The notes: generated by a model from the letters alone, not told the origin. Shown: positions 28,173 through 39,262, counted from the first letter of the stretch. The stretch: 64,000 nucleotides of DNA from Pseudomonas sp. R5(2019) (GCF_009905435.1 NZ_JAAAMT010000017.1:1-64000); one strand, 5' to 3'. Translations and numbers: made by a program.

Positions 28173-28341
28173 GCAAGCCCCAATGCCAGTCAGTTAAGGA
28201 TGGAGCGCCGACAACCTAAATGTGGGAGCGGATTTATCCGCGAATTCAGGCACCGCGGTTTATCAGGCATTGCGTGGCGCCTTCATTCGCGGATAAATCC
28301 GCTCCCACATGTAATTCGCCTTAACTGACCGGCATTGGGGC
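28173..28341. repeat. Composite REP element, copy C
   Basis: A TGTGGGAGCGGATTTATCC REP pair (28221-28309) lies between outer arms 28173-28199 and 28319-28341 with the core CAATGCCAGTCAGTTAAGG, as in copies at 10.9 and 12.3 kb. Upstream, 28101-28172 adds another inverted pair of GCTTGCCCGCGATG REP sequence. These repeats account for nearly all of the 372-base gap between cysS and folD. Confidence 0.82.
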
Positions 28342-28397
28342 TAGCTCGGCTCCTACAGCCGAATCCGGCAGGTAGATTTGGGTTTGTCAGCAGTCTG

Positions 28398-28421
28398 ACG
28401 GCACCGCAAGGGTGCCGTTTT
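28398..28421 (+). terminator. Terminator hairpin after cysS
   Basis: Stem ACGGCACC / GGTGCCGT with loop GCAAG followed by TTTTC on the plus strand. It fits the end of the glnS-cysS transcript after the REP cluster; it could also end folD in reverse, but the T-run faces plus. Confidence 0.75.
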
Positions 28422-28436
28422 CATCAATGCAGCGCT

Positions 28437-29291
28437 TCAGTCGTGAAGTGTTTCGGCTGCATAGAGGGTGTTTTCCAGCAGGCAGGCGCGGGTCATCGGG
28501 CCTACACCGCCCGGTACTGGCGTGATCCAGCCAGCGCGGGGCAGGGCGGTCTCGTAGACCACGTCGCCCACCAGCTTGCCATCTTCCTGGCGGTTGATGC
28601 CGACGTCGATGACGATGGCACCTTCCTTGATCCATTCACCCTTGACCAGGCCAGGCTTGCCGGCGGCAACCACGACCAGATCGGCGCGGCCGACGTGGCC
28701 AGCCAAGTCCTTGGTAAAGCGGTGGGTGACGGTGACGGTGCAGCCGGCCAGCAGCAGTTCCATGGCCATCGGGCGGCCAACGATGTTGGACGCGCCAACC
28801 ACCACGGCGTTCATGCCGTAGAGATCCTGGCCGGTGCTTTCCAGCAGCTCCATGATGCCCTTCGGCGTGCAGGGGCGCAGCAGCGGAATGCGCTGGGCCA
28901 GGCGGCCGACGTTATAAGGGTGGAAGCCGTCGACGTCCTTGTCCGGGCGGATGCGCTCGAGCAGGGGCGAGGCGTCCAGGTGCTCGGGCAGCGGCAATTG
29001 CAGCAGGATGCCGTCGATGTTCGGATCGTCATTCAGGCGATCGATCAGGCTGGTCAACGCTTCTTGGGTGGTGTCGCTGGGCAGGTCGAACGCCTGGGAG
29101 AGAAAGCCGACCTCTTCGCAGTCTTTACGCTTGTGCGAAACATAAACCTGGGAGGCGGGGTCGGAGCCGACCAGAATCACCGCGAGGCCGGGAGTGCGCA
29201 GGCCTTGCTGGCGACGCTCGGCGACACGTTGGGCGATCTGCTGGCGCAGGCTAGCGGCGATCGCCTTGCCGTCGATTAGTTGTGCAGTCAT
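28437..29291 (-). CDS. folD: Bifunctional methylenetetrahydrofolate dehydrogenase / cyclohydrolase
   Basis: 284-residue cytoplasmic enzyme interconverting 5,10-methylene- and 10-formyl-tetrahydrofolate with NADP. Active-site block [13 protein letters not shown] contains the catalytic Lys; [12 protein letters not shown] and the nucleotide-binding [17 protein letters not shown] follow, then [10 protein letters not shown]-like residues at the C-terminus. Length is typical (about 284). Divergent from the tRNA cluster. Confidence 0.98.
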   Translation of the reverse strand: MTAQLIDGKAIAASLRQQIAQRVAERRQQGLRTPGLAVILVGSDPASQVYVSHKRKDCEEVGFLSQAFDLPSDTTQEALTSLIDRLNDDPNIDGILLQLPLPEHLDASPLLERIRPDKDVDGFHPYNVGRLAQRIPLLRPCTPKGIMELLESTGQDLYGMNAVVVGASNIVGRPMAMELLLAGCTVTVTHRFTKDLAGHVGRADLVVVAAGKPGLVKGEWIKEGAIVIDVGINRQEDGKLVGDVVYETALPRAGWITPVPGGVGPMTRACLLENTLYAAETLHD

Positions 29292-29423
29292 GACGCGTGA
29301 TTAACCATCGAGAGGGAAAGAAAAAGAGCAGGCATTCTCGCATGACATGGCCCACGGGCAAAGGCGCTTGGTCCGGGAAATCCGCTAAGCCCTTTAATTA
29401 AATGAATTTTTTAGAAAAAAGTG

Positions 29424-29450
29424 TTGACGACCTTTTCGCTCGTCTATAAC
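29424..29450 (+). promoter_or_regulatory. Candidate promoter of the tRNA cluster
   Basis: TTGACG (29424-29429) and TATAAC (29445-29450) in an AT-rich stretch after folD, with a GC-rich segment downstream. The 15-nt spacing is short; TAACAT two bases later gives 17. The transcript would start about 125 nt before tRNA-Arg. The 290-base gap 29292-29581 shows nothing else. Confidence 0.5.
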
Positions 29451-29581
29451 ATTCGTCGCACTTGTCGGGCAGAGCCTAGCACTGGTTAGCAAGGTCAGGC
29501 AGAATAAGCAGATTTTTCGGCTTGTTCGCAATGGCTGAAAGCTCTTTGGTTTGTAATCTTCACGGAATACAGATTAAATAA

Positions 29582-29658
29582 GCGCCCGTAGCTCAGCTGG
29601 ATAGAGCATCCGCCTTCTAAGCGGATGGTCGCAGGTTCGAGTCCTGCCGGGTGCGCCA
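29582..29658 (+). tRNA. tRNA-Arg (anticodon TCT)
   Basis: 77-nt cloverleaf with encoded CCA. Acceptor stem GCGCCCG / CGGGTGC (one G-U), anticodon loop CTTCTAA, T-loop TTCGAGT. Reads AGA and AGG. First of three tRNAs in the order Arg-His-Leu. Confidence 0.97.
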
Positions 29659-29699
29659 ATAGGCAGCTTTGGCACAAGTAACGAAGTAAACGCAATATG

Positions 29700-29775
29700 G
29701 TGGGCGTAGCTCAGTTGGTAGAGCACAGGATTGTGACTCCTGTTGTCGTGGGTTCGATCCCCATCGTCCACCCCA
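29700..29775 (+). tRNA. tRNA-His (anticodon GTG)
   Basis: 76-nt cloverleaf with encoded CCA. Anticodon loop ATTGTGA, T-loop TTCGATC. The base before it (29699) is a G that can pair with the discriminator C as the extra G-1 typical of tRNA-His. Confidence 0.97.
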
Positions 29776-29833
29776 TATTCCGAAAGGCGCCCGATTTAAT
29801 CGATCTGGCGCCTTTGCTTTAAAAGCTTCACAT

Positions 29834-29918
29834 GCGGACGTGGTGAAATTGGTAGACACACTGGATTTAGGTTCCAGCGGCGCAAGCTGTAAGAGTTCGA
29901 GTCTCTTCGTCCGCACCA
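29834..29918 (+). tRNA. tRNA-Leu (anticodon TAG)
   Basis: 85-nt class II tRNA with a long variable arm (CGGCGCAAGCTG) and encoded CCA. Anticodon loop TTTAGGT. Reads CUN codons, mainly CUA and CUG. Confidence 0.97.
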
Positions 29919-29956
29919 TATAGATATCGTCGTGCTCTTGAGCAGCGGCGAAAGCC

Positions 29957-29990
29957 AGAAAAAGCCGCCTTCAGCGGCTTTTTCTGTTTT
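29957..29990 (+). terminator. Terminator after the tRNA cluster
   Basis: Stem AGAAAAAGCCGC / GCGGCTTTTTCT with loop CTTCA followed by GTTTT, 39 nt after tRNA-Leu. Confidence 0.9.
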
Positions 29991-30025
29991 TGCGCTTTCA
30001 TTATTCCATTCTGAGAGGTCGCGCC

Positions 30026-30322
30026 ATGATCCCGAAAGAATCCCGTCAGGAAGTCGCGCTGCAGCGGTTTGTGGCTGCTCGTCCAGCGATGCAGGAAGAG
30101 ATCAGCCAGCTCAGTGCCAAAGAGCAGCAACAGCAGATCCAGTGGGCGTTCGAGGATGAGGCCGAGGAGCAGGGTGTCGAACCCTGGGATCTGGCTTTGC
30201 AATTGATCGCCGAGTCGCCCGAAGAGCTGGCGGCCATGCGCCTTGAGGTGCATCGTGAGGTGGCCGAAGCGCTCGGTCTGGGTTGGGAAGAATACTGCTC
30301 CTTCAACGACATCGAGCCTTGA
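30026..30322 (+). CDS. Small acidic protein, DUF6388-like
   Basis: 98-residue acidic cytoplasmic protein, mostly helical, with FEDEAEEQGVEPWDLALQLIAESPEELAAMRLEVH in its middle (shown in part: GVEPWDLALQLIAESPEEL) and WEEYCSFNDIEP at the end. From memory this resembles the DUF6388 family of Pseudomonas; I could not check. GAGAGG lies about 9 nt before the ATG. No function is known to me. It sits between the tRNA terminator and tig and is followed after 6 nt by a 49-codon frame. Confidence 0.8.
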   Translation: MIPKESRQEVALQRFVAARPAMQEEISQLSAKEQQQQIQWAFEDEAEEQGVEPWDLALQLIAESPEELAAMRLEVHREVAEALGLGWEEYCSFNDIEP

Positions 30323-30328
30323 GTCTCG

Positions 30329-30478
30329 ATGAAATATTGTCAGGATTTTACCGGGCAGCCCTGCTCCGGTTGCACGCGCAAGGCCTTGGTCTGCGGCTAT
30401 CGGGGCAATGATCATGGTCTGTCGGGTTGTCCTGCTGAAACCAAAACTTCCGGTCGTTTTCCGAGGTGTTTCCAGTAG
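30329..30478 (+). CDS. Small cysteine-rich ORF, 49 residues
   Basis: 49-codon frame starting 6 nt after the preceding stop. It encodes six cysteines (4, 12, 15, 22, 34, 47) with the run GQPCSGCTRKALVCGYRGN, a spacing that recalls metal- or cluster-binding cysteine motifs. No clear Shine-Dalgarno, though coupling to the upstream gene is possible. It ends about 90 nt before tig. No family recognised; it could be a chance frame. Confidence 0.45.
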   Translation: MKYCQDFTGQPCSGCTRKALVCGYRGNDHGLSGCPAETKTSGRFPRCFQ

Positions 30479-30568
30479 GGTGACTTCTTGTGTTTGACCC
30501 ACTAGAATGCATGCCCTTGATCTGGAGTCGGGAATCGCCGGCTAACGTCTGTGCAACGAGGAATATCC

Positions 30569-31879
30569 ATGCAAGTTTCTGTTGAAAACACTTCCGCTCT
30601 CGAGCGTCGCATGACCATCGCCGTTCCGGCCGAGCGCGTCGAGACCGAAGTCAACAAGCGTCTGCAACAGACTGCCCGTCGTGCCAAGGTTCCAGGCTTC
30701 CGTCCTGGCAAAGTGCCGATGAGCGTGATCCGTCAGCGTTACGAAGATGCAGCCCGTCAGGAAGCCTTCGGTGACCTGGTCCAGGCTTCCTTCTACGAAG
30801 CTGTGGTCGAGCAGAAGCTGAACCCGGCTGGCGCGCCTGCCGTTGAGCCAAAATCGTTCGAAAAAGGCAAGGGCCTGGAATACGTCGCCATTTTCGAAGT
30901 GTTCCCTGAGTTCGCCGTTGCCGGTTTCGACTCGATCGCTGTCGAGCGCCTGAGCGCCGAAGTGGCTGACGCCGACCTGGACAACATGCTGGAAATCCTG
31001 CGCAAGCAGAACATCCGTTTCGAGCAGGCTGACCGTGCTGCCCAGAACGAAGACCAGCTGAACATCGACTTCGTCGGCAAGATCGACGGCGAAGCCTTCG
31101 CTGGCGGTTCGGCGACCGGCACTCAGCTGGTACTGGGCTCCGGCCGCATGATTCCTGGCTTCGAAGAAGGCCTGGTGGGTGCAAAAGCCGGCGAAGAACG
31201 CGTTCTGACCCTGACTTTCCCAGAGGACTATCAGAACCTGGACCTGGCCGGCAAGGCTGCCGAGTTCACCGTGACCGTCAACAGCGTTTCCGAGCCGAAG
31301 CTGCCTGAGCTGACCGAAGAGTTCTTCGCTCAGTTCGGTATCAAGGAAGCTGGCCTGGAAGGTTTCCGCACCGAAGTTCGCAAGAACATGGAGCGTGAAA
31401 TGAAGCAAGCGATCAAGACCAAGGTGAAGAACCAGGTCATGGACGGTCTGCTGGCCGCCAACCCGATCGAAGTGCCAAAGGCACTGCTGTCCAACGAAGT
31501 TGACCGCCTGCGCGTTCAAGCCGTTCAGCAGTTCGGTGGCAACATCAAGCCTGACCAACTGCCGGTCGAGCTGTTCGAAGAACAAGCCAAGCGTCGCGTT
31601 GTGCTGGGTCTGATCGTCGCTGAAGTGGTCAAGCAAAACGAACTGAAGCCAGACGAAGCCCGCGTTCGCGAGCTGATCCAGGAAATGGCGTCGGCATACC
31701 AGGAGCCTGAACAGGTCGTGGCCTGGTACTACAAAAACGACCAGCAACTGAACGAAGTGCGTTCGGTTGTGCTGGAAGAGCAAGTTGTGGATACTGTTCT
31801 GCAGAAAGCGACTGTGACCGACAAATCGGTCTCTTACGAAGAAGCTGTCAAGCCGGCAGAAGCTCCACAAGCCGACTGA
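30569..31879 (+). CDS. tig: Trigger factor
   Basis: 436-residue ribosome-associated chaperone. N-terminal ribosome-binding domain with the signature [10 protein letters not shown] (about 44-53), then an FKBP-type prolyl isomerase domain (about 150-240, with [16 protein letters not shown]), then the helical C-terminal substrate-binding domain. GAGGA precedes the ATG at 30569. It opens the tig-clpP-clpX-lon block; a hairpin lies between it and clpP. Confidence 0.98.
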   Translation: MQVSVENTSALERRMTIAVPAERVETEVNKRLQQTARRAKVPGFRPGKVPMSVIRQRYEDAARQEAFGDLVQASFYEAVVEQKLNPAGAPAVEPKSFEKGKGLEYVAIFEVFPEFAVAGFDSIAVERLSAEVADADLDNMLEILRKQNIRFEQADRAAQNEDQLNIDFVGKIDGEAFAGGSATGTQLVLGSGRMIPGFEEGLVGAKAGEERVLTLTFPEDYQNLDLAGKAAEFTVTVNSVSEPKLPELTEEFFAQFGIKEAGLEGFRTEVRKNMEREMKQAIKTKVKNQVMDGLLAANPIEVPKALLSNEVDRLRVQAVQQFGGNIKPDQLPVELFEEQAKRRVVLGLIVAEVVKQNELKPDEARVRELIQEMASAYQEPEQVVAWYYKNDQQLNEVRSVVLEEQVVDTVLQKATVTDKSVSYEEAVKPAEAPQAD

Positions 31880-31902
31880 TTGTTTCGCTCGTTCGAAAAC
31901 AC

Positions 31903-31930
31903 CATAAGCCAGCCTTCGTGCTGGCTTATG
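31903..31930 (+). terminator. Hairpin between tig and clpP
   Basis: 11-bp perfect stem CATAAGCCAGC / GCTGGCTTATG with loop CTTCGT. No T-run follows, so it is more likely an attenuator or an mRNA-stabilising hairpin than a full terminator. Confidence 0.65.
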
Positions 31931-31969
31931 CGTATTCAAGACATGACTATTTGGGAGTGAGTGCAGGAC

Positions 31970-32611
31970 ATGTCCCGCAATTCTTATATTCAGCAGAGCT
32001 CTGACATCCAGGCCGCAGGCGGTCTGGTCCCGATGGTTATCGAGCAATCCGCTCGTGGCGAACGCGCCTACGACATTTACTCGCGCCTCTTGAAGGAGCG
32101 GGTGATCTTCCTGATTGGTCCGGTAGAAGACTACATGGCCAACCTGGTGGCGGCGCAATTGCTCTTCCTTGAAGCGGAAAACCCGGACAAGGACATCCAT
32201 CTCTACATCAACTCGCCGGGCGGCTCGGTGACGGCAGGCATGTCGATCTACGACACCATGCAGTTCGTCAAGCCGGACGTCTCCACCACCTGCATCGGTC
32301 AGGCCTGCAGCATGGGTGCATTCCTGCTGGCTGGCGGCGCGAAGGGCAAGCGTTTCTGCCTGCCGAACTCGCGCGTGATGATCCACCAGCCACTGGGCGG
32401 TTTCCAGGGGCAGGCGTCGGACATCAGCATCCACGCTCAGGAAATCCTGTCGATTCGCAAGCGTTTGAACGAATTGCTGGCGTTCCACACCGGGCAGCCG
32501 TTTGAAGTCATCGAACGCGACACCGACCGCGACAACTTCATGAGCGCCGAGCGTGCCGCCGAATACGGCCTGATCGACTCGGTGATCAACAAGCGTCAAA
32601 TGTCCGCCTAA
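31970..32611 (+). CDS. clpP: ATP-dependent Clp protease proteolytic subunit
   Basis: 213-residue serine peptidase forming the two-ring ClpP barrel that works with ClpX or ClpA. Catalytic triad by alignment with E. coli: Ser114 ([10 protein letters not shown]), His139 (MIHQPLGG), Asp188. A short propeptide precedes the mature N-terminus. The ATG at 31970 gives the usual length; a GTG three codons earlier is too close to GGGAG to be preferred. clpX follows after 104 nt. Confidence 0.98.
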   Translation: MSRNSYIQQSSDIQAAGGLVPMVIEQSARGERAYDIYSRLLKERVIFLIGPVEDYMANLVAAQLLFLEAENPDKDIHLYINSPGGSVTAGMSIYDTMQFVKPDVSTTCIGQACSMGAFLLAGGAKGKRFCLPNSRVMIHQPLGGFQGQASDISIHAQEILSIRKRLNELLAFHTGQPFEVIERDTDRDNFMSAERAAEYGLIDSVINKRQMSA

Positions 32612-32653
32612 GCGGCTAAAAACAGGTGGTTGGGCCAACCAGCCACCTGTGGA

Positions 32654-32682
32654 CTTGAAAAAGCCCGCAATTGCCTTCATCT
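32654..32682 (+). promoter_or_regulatory. Candidate sigma-32 promoter of clpX
   Basis: CTTGAAA (32654-32660), 13-nt spacer, CCTTCATCT (32674-32682). The -35 is an excellent RpoH match, the -10 a moderate one (consensus CCCCAT). It would allow clpX to be induced by heat shock apart from clpP. Confidence 0.5.
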
Positions 32683-32715
32683 TGTGTTGCAAGCCTACCG
32701 GATTGGATCGATCGA

Positions 32716-33999
32716 ATGACTGATACCCGCAACGGCGAGGACAACGGCAAATTGCTCTATTGCTCTTTCTGCGGCAAAAGCCAGCATGAAGTACGCAAAT
32801 TGATTGCCGGCCCCTCGGTCTTTATCTGCGACGAATGCGTCGACCTGTGCAATGACATCATCCGTGAGGAGGTGCAGGAAGCCCAGGCTGAAAGCAGCGC
32901 GCATAAATTGCCTTCGCCTAAAGAAATCAGCGGCATCCTGGATCAGTATGTAATTGGTCAGGAGCGCGCTAAAAAGGTTCTTGCGGTAGCGGTGTATAAC
33001 CACTACAAGCGCCTGAACCAACGCGACAAGAAAAACGACGATGTCGAGCTTGGCAAAAGCAACATCCTGCTGATCGGCCCTACCGGGTCGGGCAAGACCC
33101 TGCTCGCCGAAACCCTCGCGCGTCTGTTGAATGTACCGTTCACCATTGCCGACGCCACCACCCTGACTGAAGCAGGCTATGTGGGTGAGGACGTTGAGAA
33201 CATCATTCAAAAGCTGCTGCAAAAGTGCGATTACGACGTAGAAAAAGCCCAGATGGGCATTGTCTACATCGATGAAATCGACAAGATTTCGCGCAAGTCC
33301 GACAACCCTTCGATCACCCGCGACGTGTCCGGTGAGGGCGTGCAGCAAGCGCTGCTGAAACTGATCGAGGGTACGGTGGCTTCCGTTCCGCCACAGGGCG
33401 GTCGCAAGCATCCGCAGCAGGAATTCCTGCAGGTCGACACGCGAAACATCCTGTTCATCTGCGGTGGTGCGTTCTCGGGCCTGGAAAAGGTCATCCAGAA
33501 CCGTTCCACCCGCGGCGGCATCGGTTTCAACGCCGAAGTGCGCAGCAAGCAGGAAGGCAAGAAGGTGGGCGAGTCCCTGCGTGAAGTCGAGCCTGACGAT
33601 CTGGTCAAGTTCGGTCTGATCCCGGAATTCGTGGGCCGTCTGCCGGTATTGGCAACGCTGGACGAGCTCGACGAAGCTGCGCTGATGCAGATTCTGACCG
33701 AGCCGAAAAACGCGTTGACCAAGCAGTACGCCAAGCTGTTCGAAATGGAAGGCGTAGACCTCGAGTTTCGCAGCGATGCGCTCAAGTCGGTGGCCCGTCG
33801 TGCGCTGGAGCGCAAGACCGGTGCGCGTGGTTTGCGTTCGATCCTCGAAGGCATTCTGCTCGACACCATGTACGAGATCCCTTCGCAGGCCGACGTCAGC
33901 AAAGTGGTGATCGACGAAAGCGTCATCGAAGGCTCGTCCAAGCCGCTGTTGATCTACGAAAACAGCGACCCGCCAGCCAAGGTCGCTCCCGACGCCTGA
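32716..33999 (+). CDS. clpX: ATP-dependent Clp protease ATP-binding subunit ClpX
   Basis: 427-residue AAA+ unfoldase. N-terminal zinc-binding domain with Cys16, Cys19, Cys38 and Cys41. Walker A GPTGSGKT (about 118), Walker B VYIDEIDK, pore loop GYVGEDV, and the ClpP-binding IGF-type loop region (IGF at GGIGFNAEV). It recognises tagged substrates and feeds them to ClpP. ATG 32716 gives the standard length. A terminator follows the gene. Confidence 0.98.
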   Translation: MTDTRNGEDNGKLLYCSFCGKSQHEVRKLIAGPSVFICDECVDLCNDIIREEVQEAQAESSAHKLPSPKEISGILDQYVIGQERAKKVLAVAVYNHYKRLNQRDKKNDDVELGKSNILLIGPTGSGKTLLAETLARLLNVPFTIADATTLTEAGYVGEDVENIIQKLLQKCDYDVEKAQMGIVYIDEIDKISRKSDNPSITRDVSGEGVQQALLKLIEGTVASVPPQGGRKHPQQEFLQVDTRNILFICGGAFSGLEKVIQNRSTRGGIGFNAEVRSKQEGKKVGESLREVEPDDLVKFGLIPEFVGRLPVLATLDELDEAALMQILTEPKNALTKQYAKLFEMEGVDLEFRSDALKSVARRALERKTGARGLRSILEGILLDTMYEIPSQADVSKVVIDESVIEGSSKPLLIYENSDPPAKVAPDA

Positions 34000-34021
34000 G
34001 TCGAATAGCGGCATGTTTGAA

Positions 34022-34048
34022 GCAAGGGGCCTACGGGCCCCTTTTGCT
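34022..34048 (+). terminator. Terminator of clpPX
   Basis: Stem GCAAGGGGCC / GGGCCCCTTTTGC with loop TAC and a T-rich 3' side, 23 nt after the clpX stop. Confidence 0.85.
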
Positions 34049-34063
34049 TTTCCTGTCTTAGCG

Positions 34064-34091
34064 CTTGTTTTTTTGCGGGGCTGCCCCCACA
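34064..34091 (+). promoter_or_regulatory. Candidate sigma-32 promoter of lon
   Basis: CTTGTT (34064-34069) and CCCCACA (34085-34091), spacing about 15 nt, fits the RpoH pattern CTTGAA/CCCCAT with two changes. It lies 64 nt before the lon ATG. lon is a classical heat-shock gene. Confidence 0.5.
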
Positions 34092-34154
34092 TTAACTTCC
34101 AAGCTCAAATTCCTTTCTGATCACGGCCATTAGTGCCGCTGTAGAGGCGAAATC

Positions 34155-36551
<2,397 letters not shown>

Positions 36552-36575
36552 TACAGATTCGTCTGGGGGGCTTCC

Positions 36576-36604
36576 TTGACAGCTTTTTAGAGCCCTTGTT
36601 ATAA
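36576..36604 (+). promoter_or_regulatory. Sigma-70 promoter of hupB
   Basis: Consensus TTGACA (36576-36581), 17-nt spacer, TTATAA (36599-36604). It lies between lon and hupB, about 95 nt before the hupB start, giving HU its own strong expression. Confidence 0.8.
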
Positions 36605-36699
36605 AGCGGCTCTTAAAGTGTCAGCAGGCCATTCAGTGCCCGTTTTTGCTTCCACATAAATTTAGAAACAAACTCAATATAGATATAAGGGGACTTAGA

Positions 36700-36972
36700 G
36701 TGAACAAGTCGGAACTGATTGATGCTATCGCTGCATCTGCTGACATCCCGAAAGCCGTTGCAGGCCGTGCGCTGGACGCAGTAATCGAATCCGTCACTGG
36801 CGCCCTGAAGGCTGGCGACTCCGTCGTTCTGGTCGGCTTCGGCACTTTCTCCGTGACCGACCGTCCTGCTCGTGTAGGTCGCAACCCACAAACCGGCAAA
36901 ACGCTGGAAATCGCCGCCGCCAAGAAGCCTGGCTTCAAAGCCGGTAAAGCACTGAAAGAAGCCGTAAACTAA
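36700..36972 (+). CDS. hupB: DNA-binding protein HU-beta
   Basis: 90-residue histone-like nucleoid protein. The signature [20 protein letters not shown] spans the DNA-binding arm, with the intercalating Pro in NPQTG. The start is GTG at 36700, preceded by AAGGGG at good distance; this gives the family's standard 90 residues. The usual C-terminus ends in ALKEAVN. Own promoter upstream; a decayed tRNA and a terminator downstream. Confidence 0.97.
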   Translation: MNKSELIDAIAASADIPKAVAGRALDAVIESVTGALKAGDSVVLVGFGTFSVTDRPARVGRNPQTGKTLEIAAAKKPGFKAGKALKEAVN

Positions 36973-37022
36973 GCGTCTTCTTGGGCGAAAGCCTTCCCGG
37001 GTCGGTTTCTGGCCTGGTTGCG

Positions 37023-37099
37023 GAACTAGAGTCCAGACGGGCCGGTGGCCTGTCTGTCACGTTGGGAGTCACGGGTACGAGCTCCCGTCCGCTCCGCCA
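37023..37099 (+). pseudogene. Decayed tRNA-Asp (GTC) relic
   Basis: 77 bases align with tRNA-Asp. The anticodon loop CTGTCAC is intact, the T-stem ACGGG / CCCGT pairs fully, and the 3' end TCCGCTCCGCCA is as expected. The damage: 5' acceptor GGAACTA no longer pairs with CCGCTCC, the anticodon stem CCTGT / GTTGG is poor, and the T-loop is TACGAGCT (8 nt, conserved TTC lost). It is unlikely to make a working tRNA. A terminator follows at once, as after a real tRNA. Confidence 0.7.
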
Positions 37100-37107
37100 G
37101 TTGCGAG

Positions 37108-37134
37108 AAGGCGCATCCTCGGATGCGCCTTTCT
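37108..37134 (+). terminator. Terminator before ppiD
   Basis: Stem AAGGCGCATCC / GGATGCGCCTT around TC, followed by TCTTC. It ends transcription from hupB and the tRNA relic. Confidence 0.8.
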
Positions 37135-37198
37135 TCTATCCGGCTTCTACCCACTTCCCGCGGTTGCTTAATTCAATACAACCGTTCCTGGGGGACTC

Positions 37199-39055
37199 AT
37201 GCTGCAGAATATCAGGGACAATTCACAAGGTTGGATTGCCAAGACCATCATCGGTGTGATCATTGCACTGATGGCACTGACTGGCTTCGATGCCATTTTC
37301 CAGGCCACCACCAACAGCCAGGATGCGGCGAAGGTGAATGGCGACACCATTAGCCAGAACGAGCTGAGCCAGGCCGTCGACATGCAACGTCGGCAGTTGA
37401 TGCAGCAGTTGGGCCGGGATTTCGATCCCGCCATGCTCGACGAAAAGATGCTGCGTGAAGCGGCGCTCAAAGGCCTGATCGATCGCACGCTGCTGCTGCA
37501 GGGCGCTCAGGATGCAGGCTTCGCCTTCTCCGAAAGCGCGCTGGACCAAGTGATCCTGCAGACGCCTGAATTCCAGGTGGACGGCAAGTTCAGCGCCGAG
37601 CGTTTCGACCAGGTCATTCGCCAGATGGGCTATGGCCGCTTGCAGTTCCGCGAAATGCTGGCTCAGGAAATGCTCATCGGTCAGCTGCGCACCGGCCTCG
37701 CCGGCAGCGGTTTCGTGACCGATTCGCAGGTGGATGCCTTCGCCCGCCTGGAAAAACAGACTCGCGATTTCGCCTCGCTGACCTTCAAGGCTGATCCGGC
37801 TGCGGCCAAGGTCACCGACGAAGCGGTCAAGGCGCACTACGACGAGCACGCCAAGGAGTTCATGAGCCCTGACCAGGTCGTCATCGACTATCTGGAACTC
37901 AAGAAGTCTGCCTTCTTCGACCAGGTTTCGGTCAAGGATGAGGAGCTTCAGGCGCTGTACCAGAAGGAAATCGCCAACCTCGCCGAACAACGCCGCGCTG
38001 CGCACATCCTTATCGAAGTCAACGACAAGGTGAATGAAGCGCAAGCCAAGGCCAGGATCGAAGAGATCCAGCAGCGTCTGGAAAAAGGTGAAGACTTCGC
38101 CGCGTTGGCCAAGGAGTTCTCGCAGGATCCGGGCTCTGCCACCAAGGGTGGTGACCTGGGTTACGCAGGTCCTGGCGTTTACGACCCGGTGTTCGAAACG
38201 GCCCTGTATGCCTTGCAGAATGACAAGGTCTCGGCGCCGGTTCGTAGTGACTACGGCTGGCACCTGATCAAGTTGCTGGGCGTACAAGCGCCGGACGTAC
38301 CCTCGTTCGCCAGCCTGAAAGACAAGCTGACCCGCGATCTGAAAACCCAGCAGGTCGAGCAGCGTTTCGTTGAAGCGACCAAGCAGCTGGAAGACTCGGC
38401 GTTCGAAGCGGCTGACCTGGCGCAGCCCGCTCAGGAGCTGGGCTTGAAGGTGCAGACGTCCGAGCCGTTCGGTCGTGATGGCGGCCCCGAAGGTGTGACC
38501 GCCAACCGTGCCGTGATTCAGGCTGCTTTCAGTGACGAAGTGTTGAGCGAAGGTTCCAACAGTGCCGGCATCGAGCTGGACCCTGAGACCATCGTTGTGG
38601 TGCGCGTCAAAGAGCATCGCAAGCCTGCCCAACTGCCGCTGGACGCTGTTGCCACGAGCATTCGTGCGCAGCTGGCCAAGGAGCAGGCGAGCAAGGCGCT
38701 CAATGAAAAGGCCGAGACGCTGATCAAGGACCTGCGTGAAGGTAAGGGCGGCAACCAGGACTGGAACGTCCAGGAGGCGGTCATGCGCGGTCAGGAAGGC
38801 ATCGATCCTGCTGTCCTGCAGGCGCTGTTCCGCATGGCCAGACCAGAAGCCAAGGACAAGCCGACCTACGCCAGCGTTACGCTGCGTGACGGCAGTGTCG
38901 TGGCACTGCGCTTGAACGGCGTGAATGATGGCAGCACGGCCTCTGAGGAAGAGAAGGGGCAGTACCGCCGCTTCCTGGCCTCGCGTGCCGGCCAGCAGGA
39001 CTTCACGGCGTATCGCAAGTCGCTGGAAACCAAGGCTGACATCACCCGCTACTAA
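37199..39055 (+). CDS. ppiD: Periplasmic folding chaperone PpiD (SurA N-terminal / parvulin domains)
   Basis: 618-residue inner-membrane-anchored chaperone. One membrane helix at residues about 13-33 (IAKTIIGVIIALMALTGFDA) puts the rest in the periplasm. SurA-N-like helical domain, then a parvulin domain (about 262-360, with AAHILIEV and GDLGYAGPG), then a C-terminal domain. It assists proteins leaving the Sec translocon. ATG 37199 is preceded by GGGGG. Gene order after lon-hupB is conserved in gammaproteobacteria. Confidence 0.96.
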   Translation: MLQNIRDNSQGWIAKTIIGVIIALMALTGFDAIFQATTNSQDAAKVNGDTISQNELSQAVDMQRRQLMQQLGRDFDPAMLDEKMLREAALKGLIDRTLLLQGAQDAGFAFSESALDQVILQTPEFQVDGKFSAERFDQVIRQMGYGRLQFREMLAQEMLIGQLRTGLAGSGFVTDSQVDAFARLEKQTRDFASLTFKADPAAAKVTDEAVKAHYDEHAKEFMSPDQVVIDYLELKKSAFFDQVSVKDEELQALYQKEIANLAEQRRAAHILIEVNDKVNEAQAKARIEEIQQRLEKGEDFAALAKEFSQDPGSATKGGDLGYAGPGVYDPVFETALYALQNDKVSAPVRSDYGWHLIKLLGVQAPDVPSFASLKDKLTRDLKTQQVEQRFVEATKQLEDSAFEAADLAQPAQELGLKVQTSEPFGRDGGPEGVTANRAVIQAAFSDEVLSEGSNSAGIELDPETIVVVRVKEHRKPAQLPLDAVATSIRAQLAKEQASKALNEKAETLIKDLREGKGGNQDWNVQEAVMRGQEGIDPAVLQALFRMARPEAKDKPTYASVTLRDGSVVALRLNGVNDGSTASEEEKGQYRRFLASRAGQQDFTAYRKSLETKADITRY

Positions 39056-39068
39056 GGTGTGTCGCTAA

Positions 39069-39098
39069 CAGAAAAGGCCGCTGATGCGGCCTTTTCTG
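39069..39098 (+). terminator. Terminator of ppiD
   Basis: Perfect stem CAGAAAAGGCCGC / GCGGCCTTTTCTG with loop TGAT, 14 nt after the ppiD stop. Confidence 0.9.
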
Positions 39099-39149
39099 TG
39101 TGTTGAATTCAAGCCCTTGCGGCGTAAAAACGGCTTCAGCCGCCGGAGA

Positions 39150-39189
39150 CTGTGGGAGCAAGGCTTGCCCGCGATGGCCTTGCTCCCAC
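39150..39189. repeat. REP-like hairpin
   Basis: 14-bp perfect arms TGTGGGAGCAAGGC / GCCTTGCTCCCACA around TTGCCCGCGATG, the third REP sequence type of this window. It lies between the two terminators of ppiD and fabI. Confidence 0.75.
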
Positions 39190-39220
39190 ATCTGGGCTAC
39201 GGGTTCGTGACAGTCGACCA

Positions 39221-39249
39221 TAAAAAAAGGCCGCATCGGCGGCCTTTTT
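39221..39249 (-). terminator. Terminator of fabI
   Basis: Stem AAAAAAGGCCGC / GCGGCCTTTTTT with loop ATCG, 14 nt beyond the fabI stop. Symmetric, so it can act on both strands. Confidence 0.88.
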
Positions 39250-39262
39250 TACATCGGCAGGA

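Noticed and set aside
28097-28341. Possible CRISPR array after cysS
   Set aside because: The repeats are inverted REP pairs, not direct repeats with regular spacers, and no cas gene is present.
29582-29918. Genomic island at the tRNA-Arg/His/Leu cluster
   Set aside because: All three tRNAs are intact, no integrase or att-like direct repeat is seen, and the following genes are the conserved tig block.
30542-32692. Long open frame antisense to tig and clpP
   Set aside because: Spans two conserved genes and their intergenic hairpin; codon use is that of a mirror frame.
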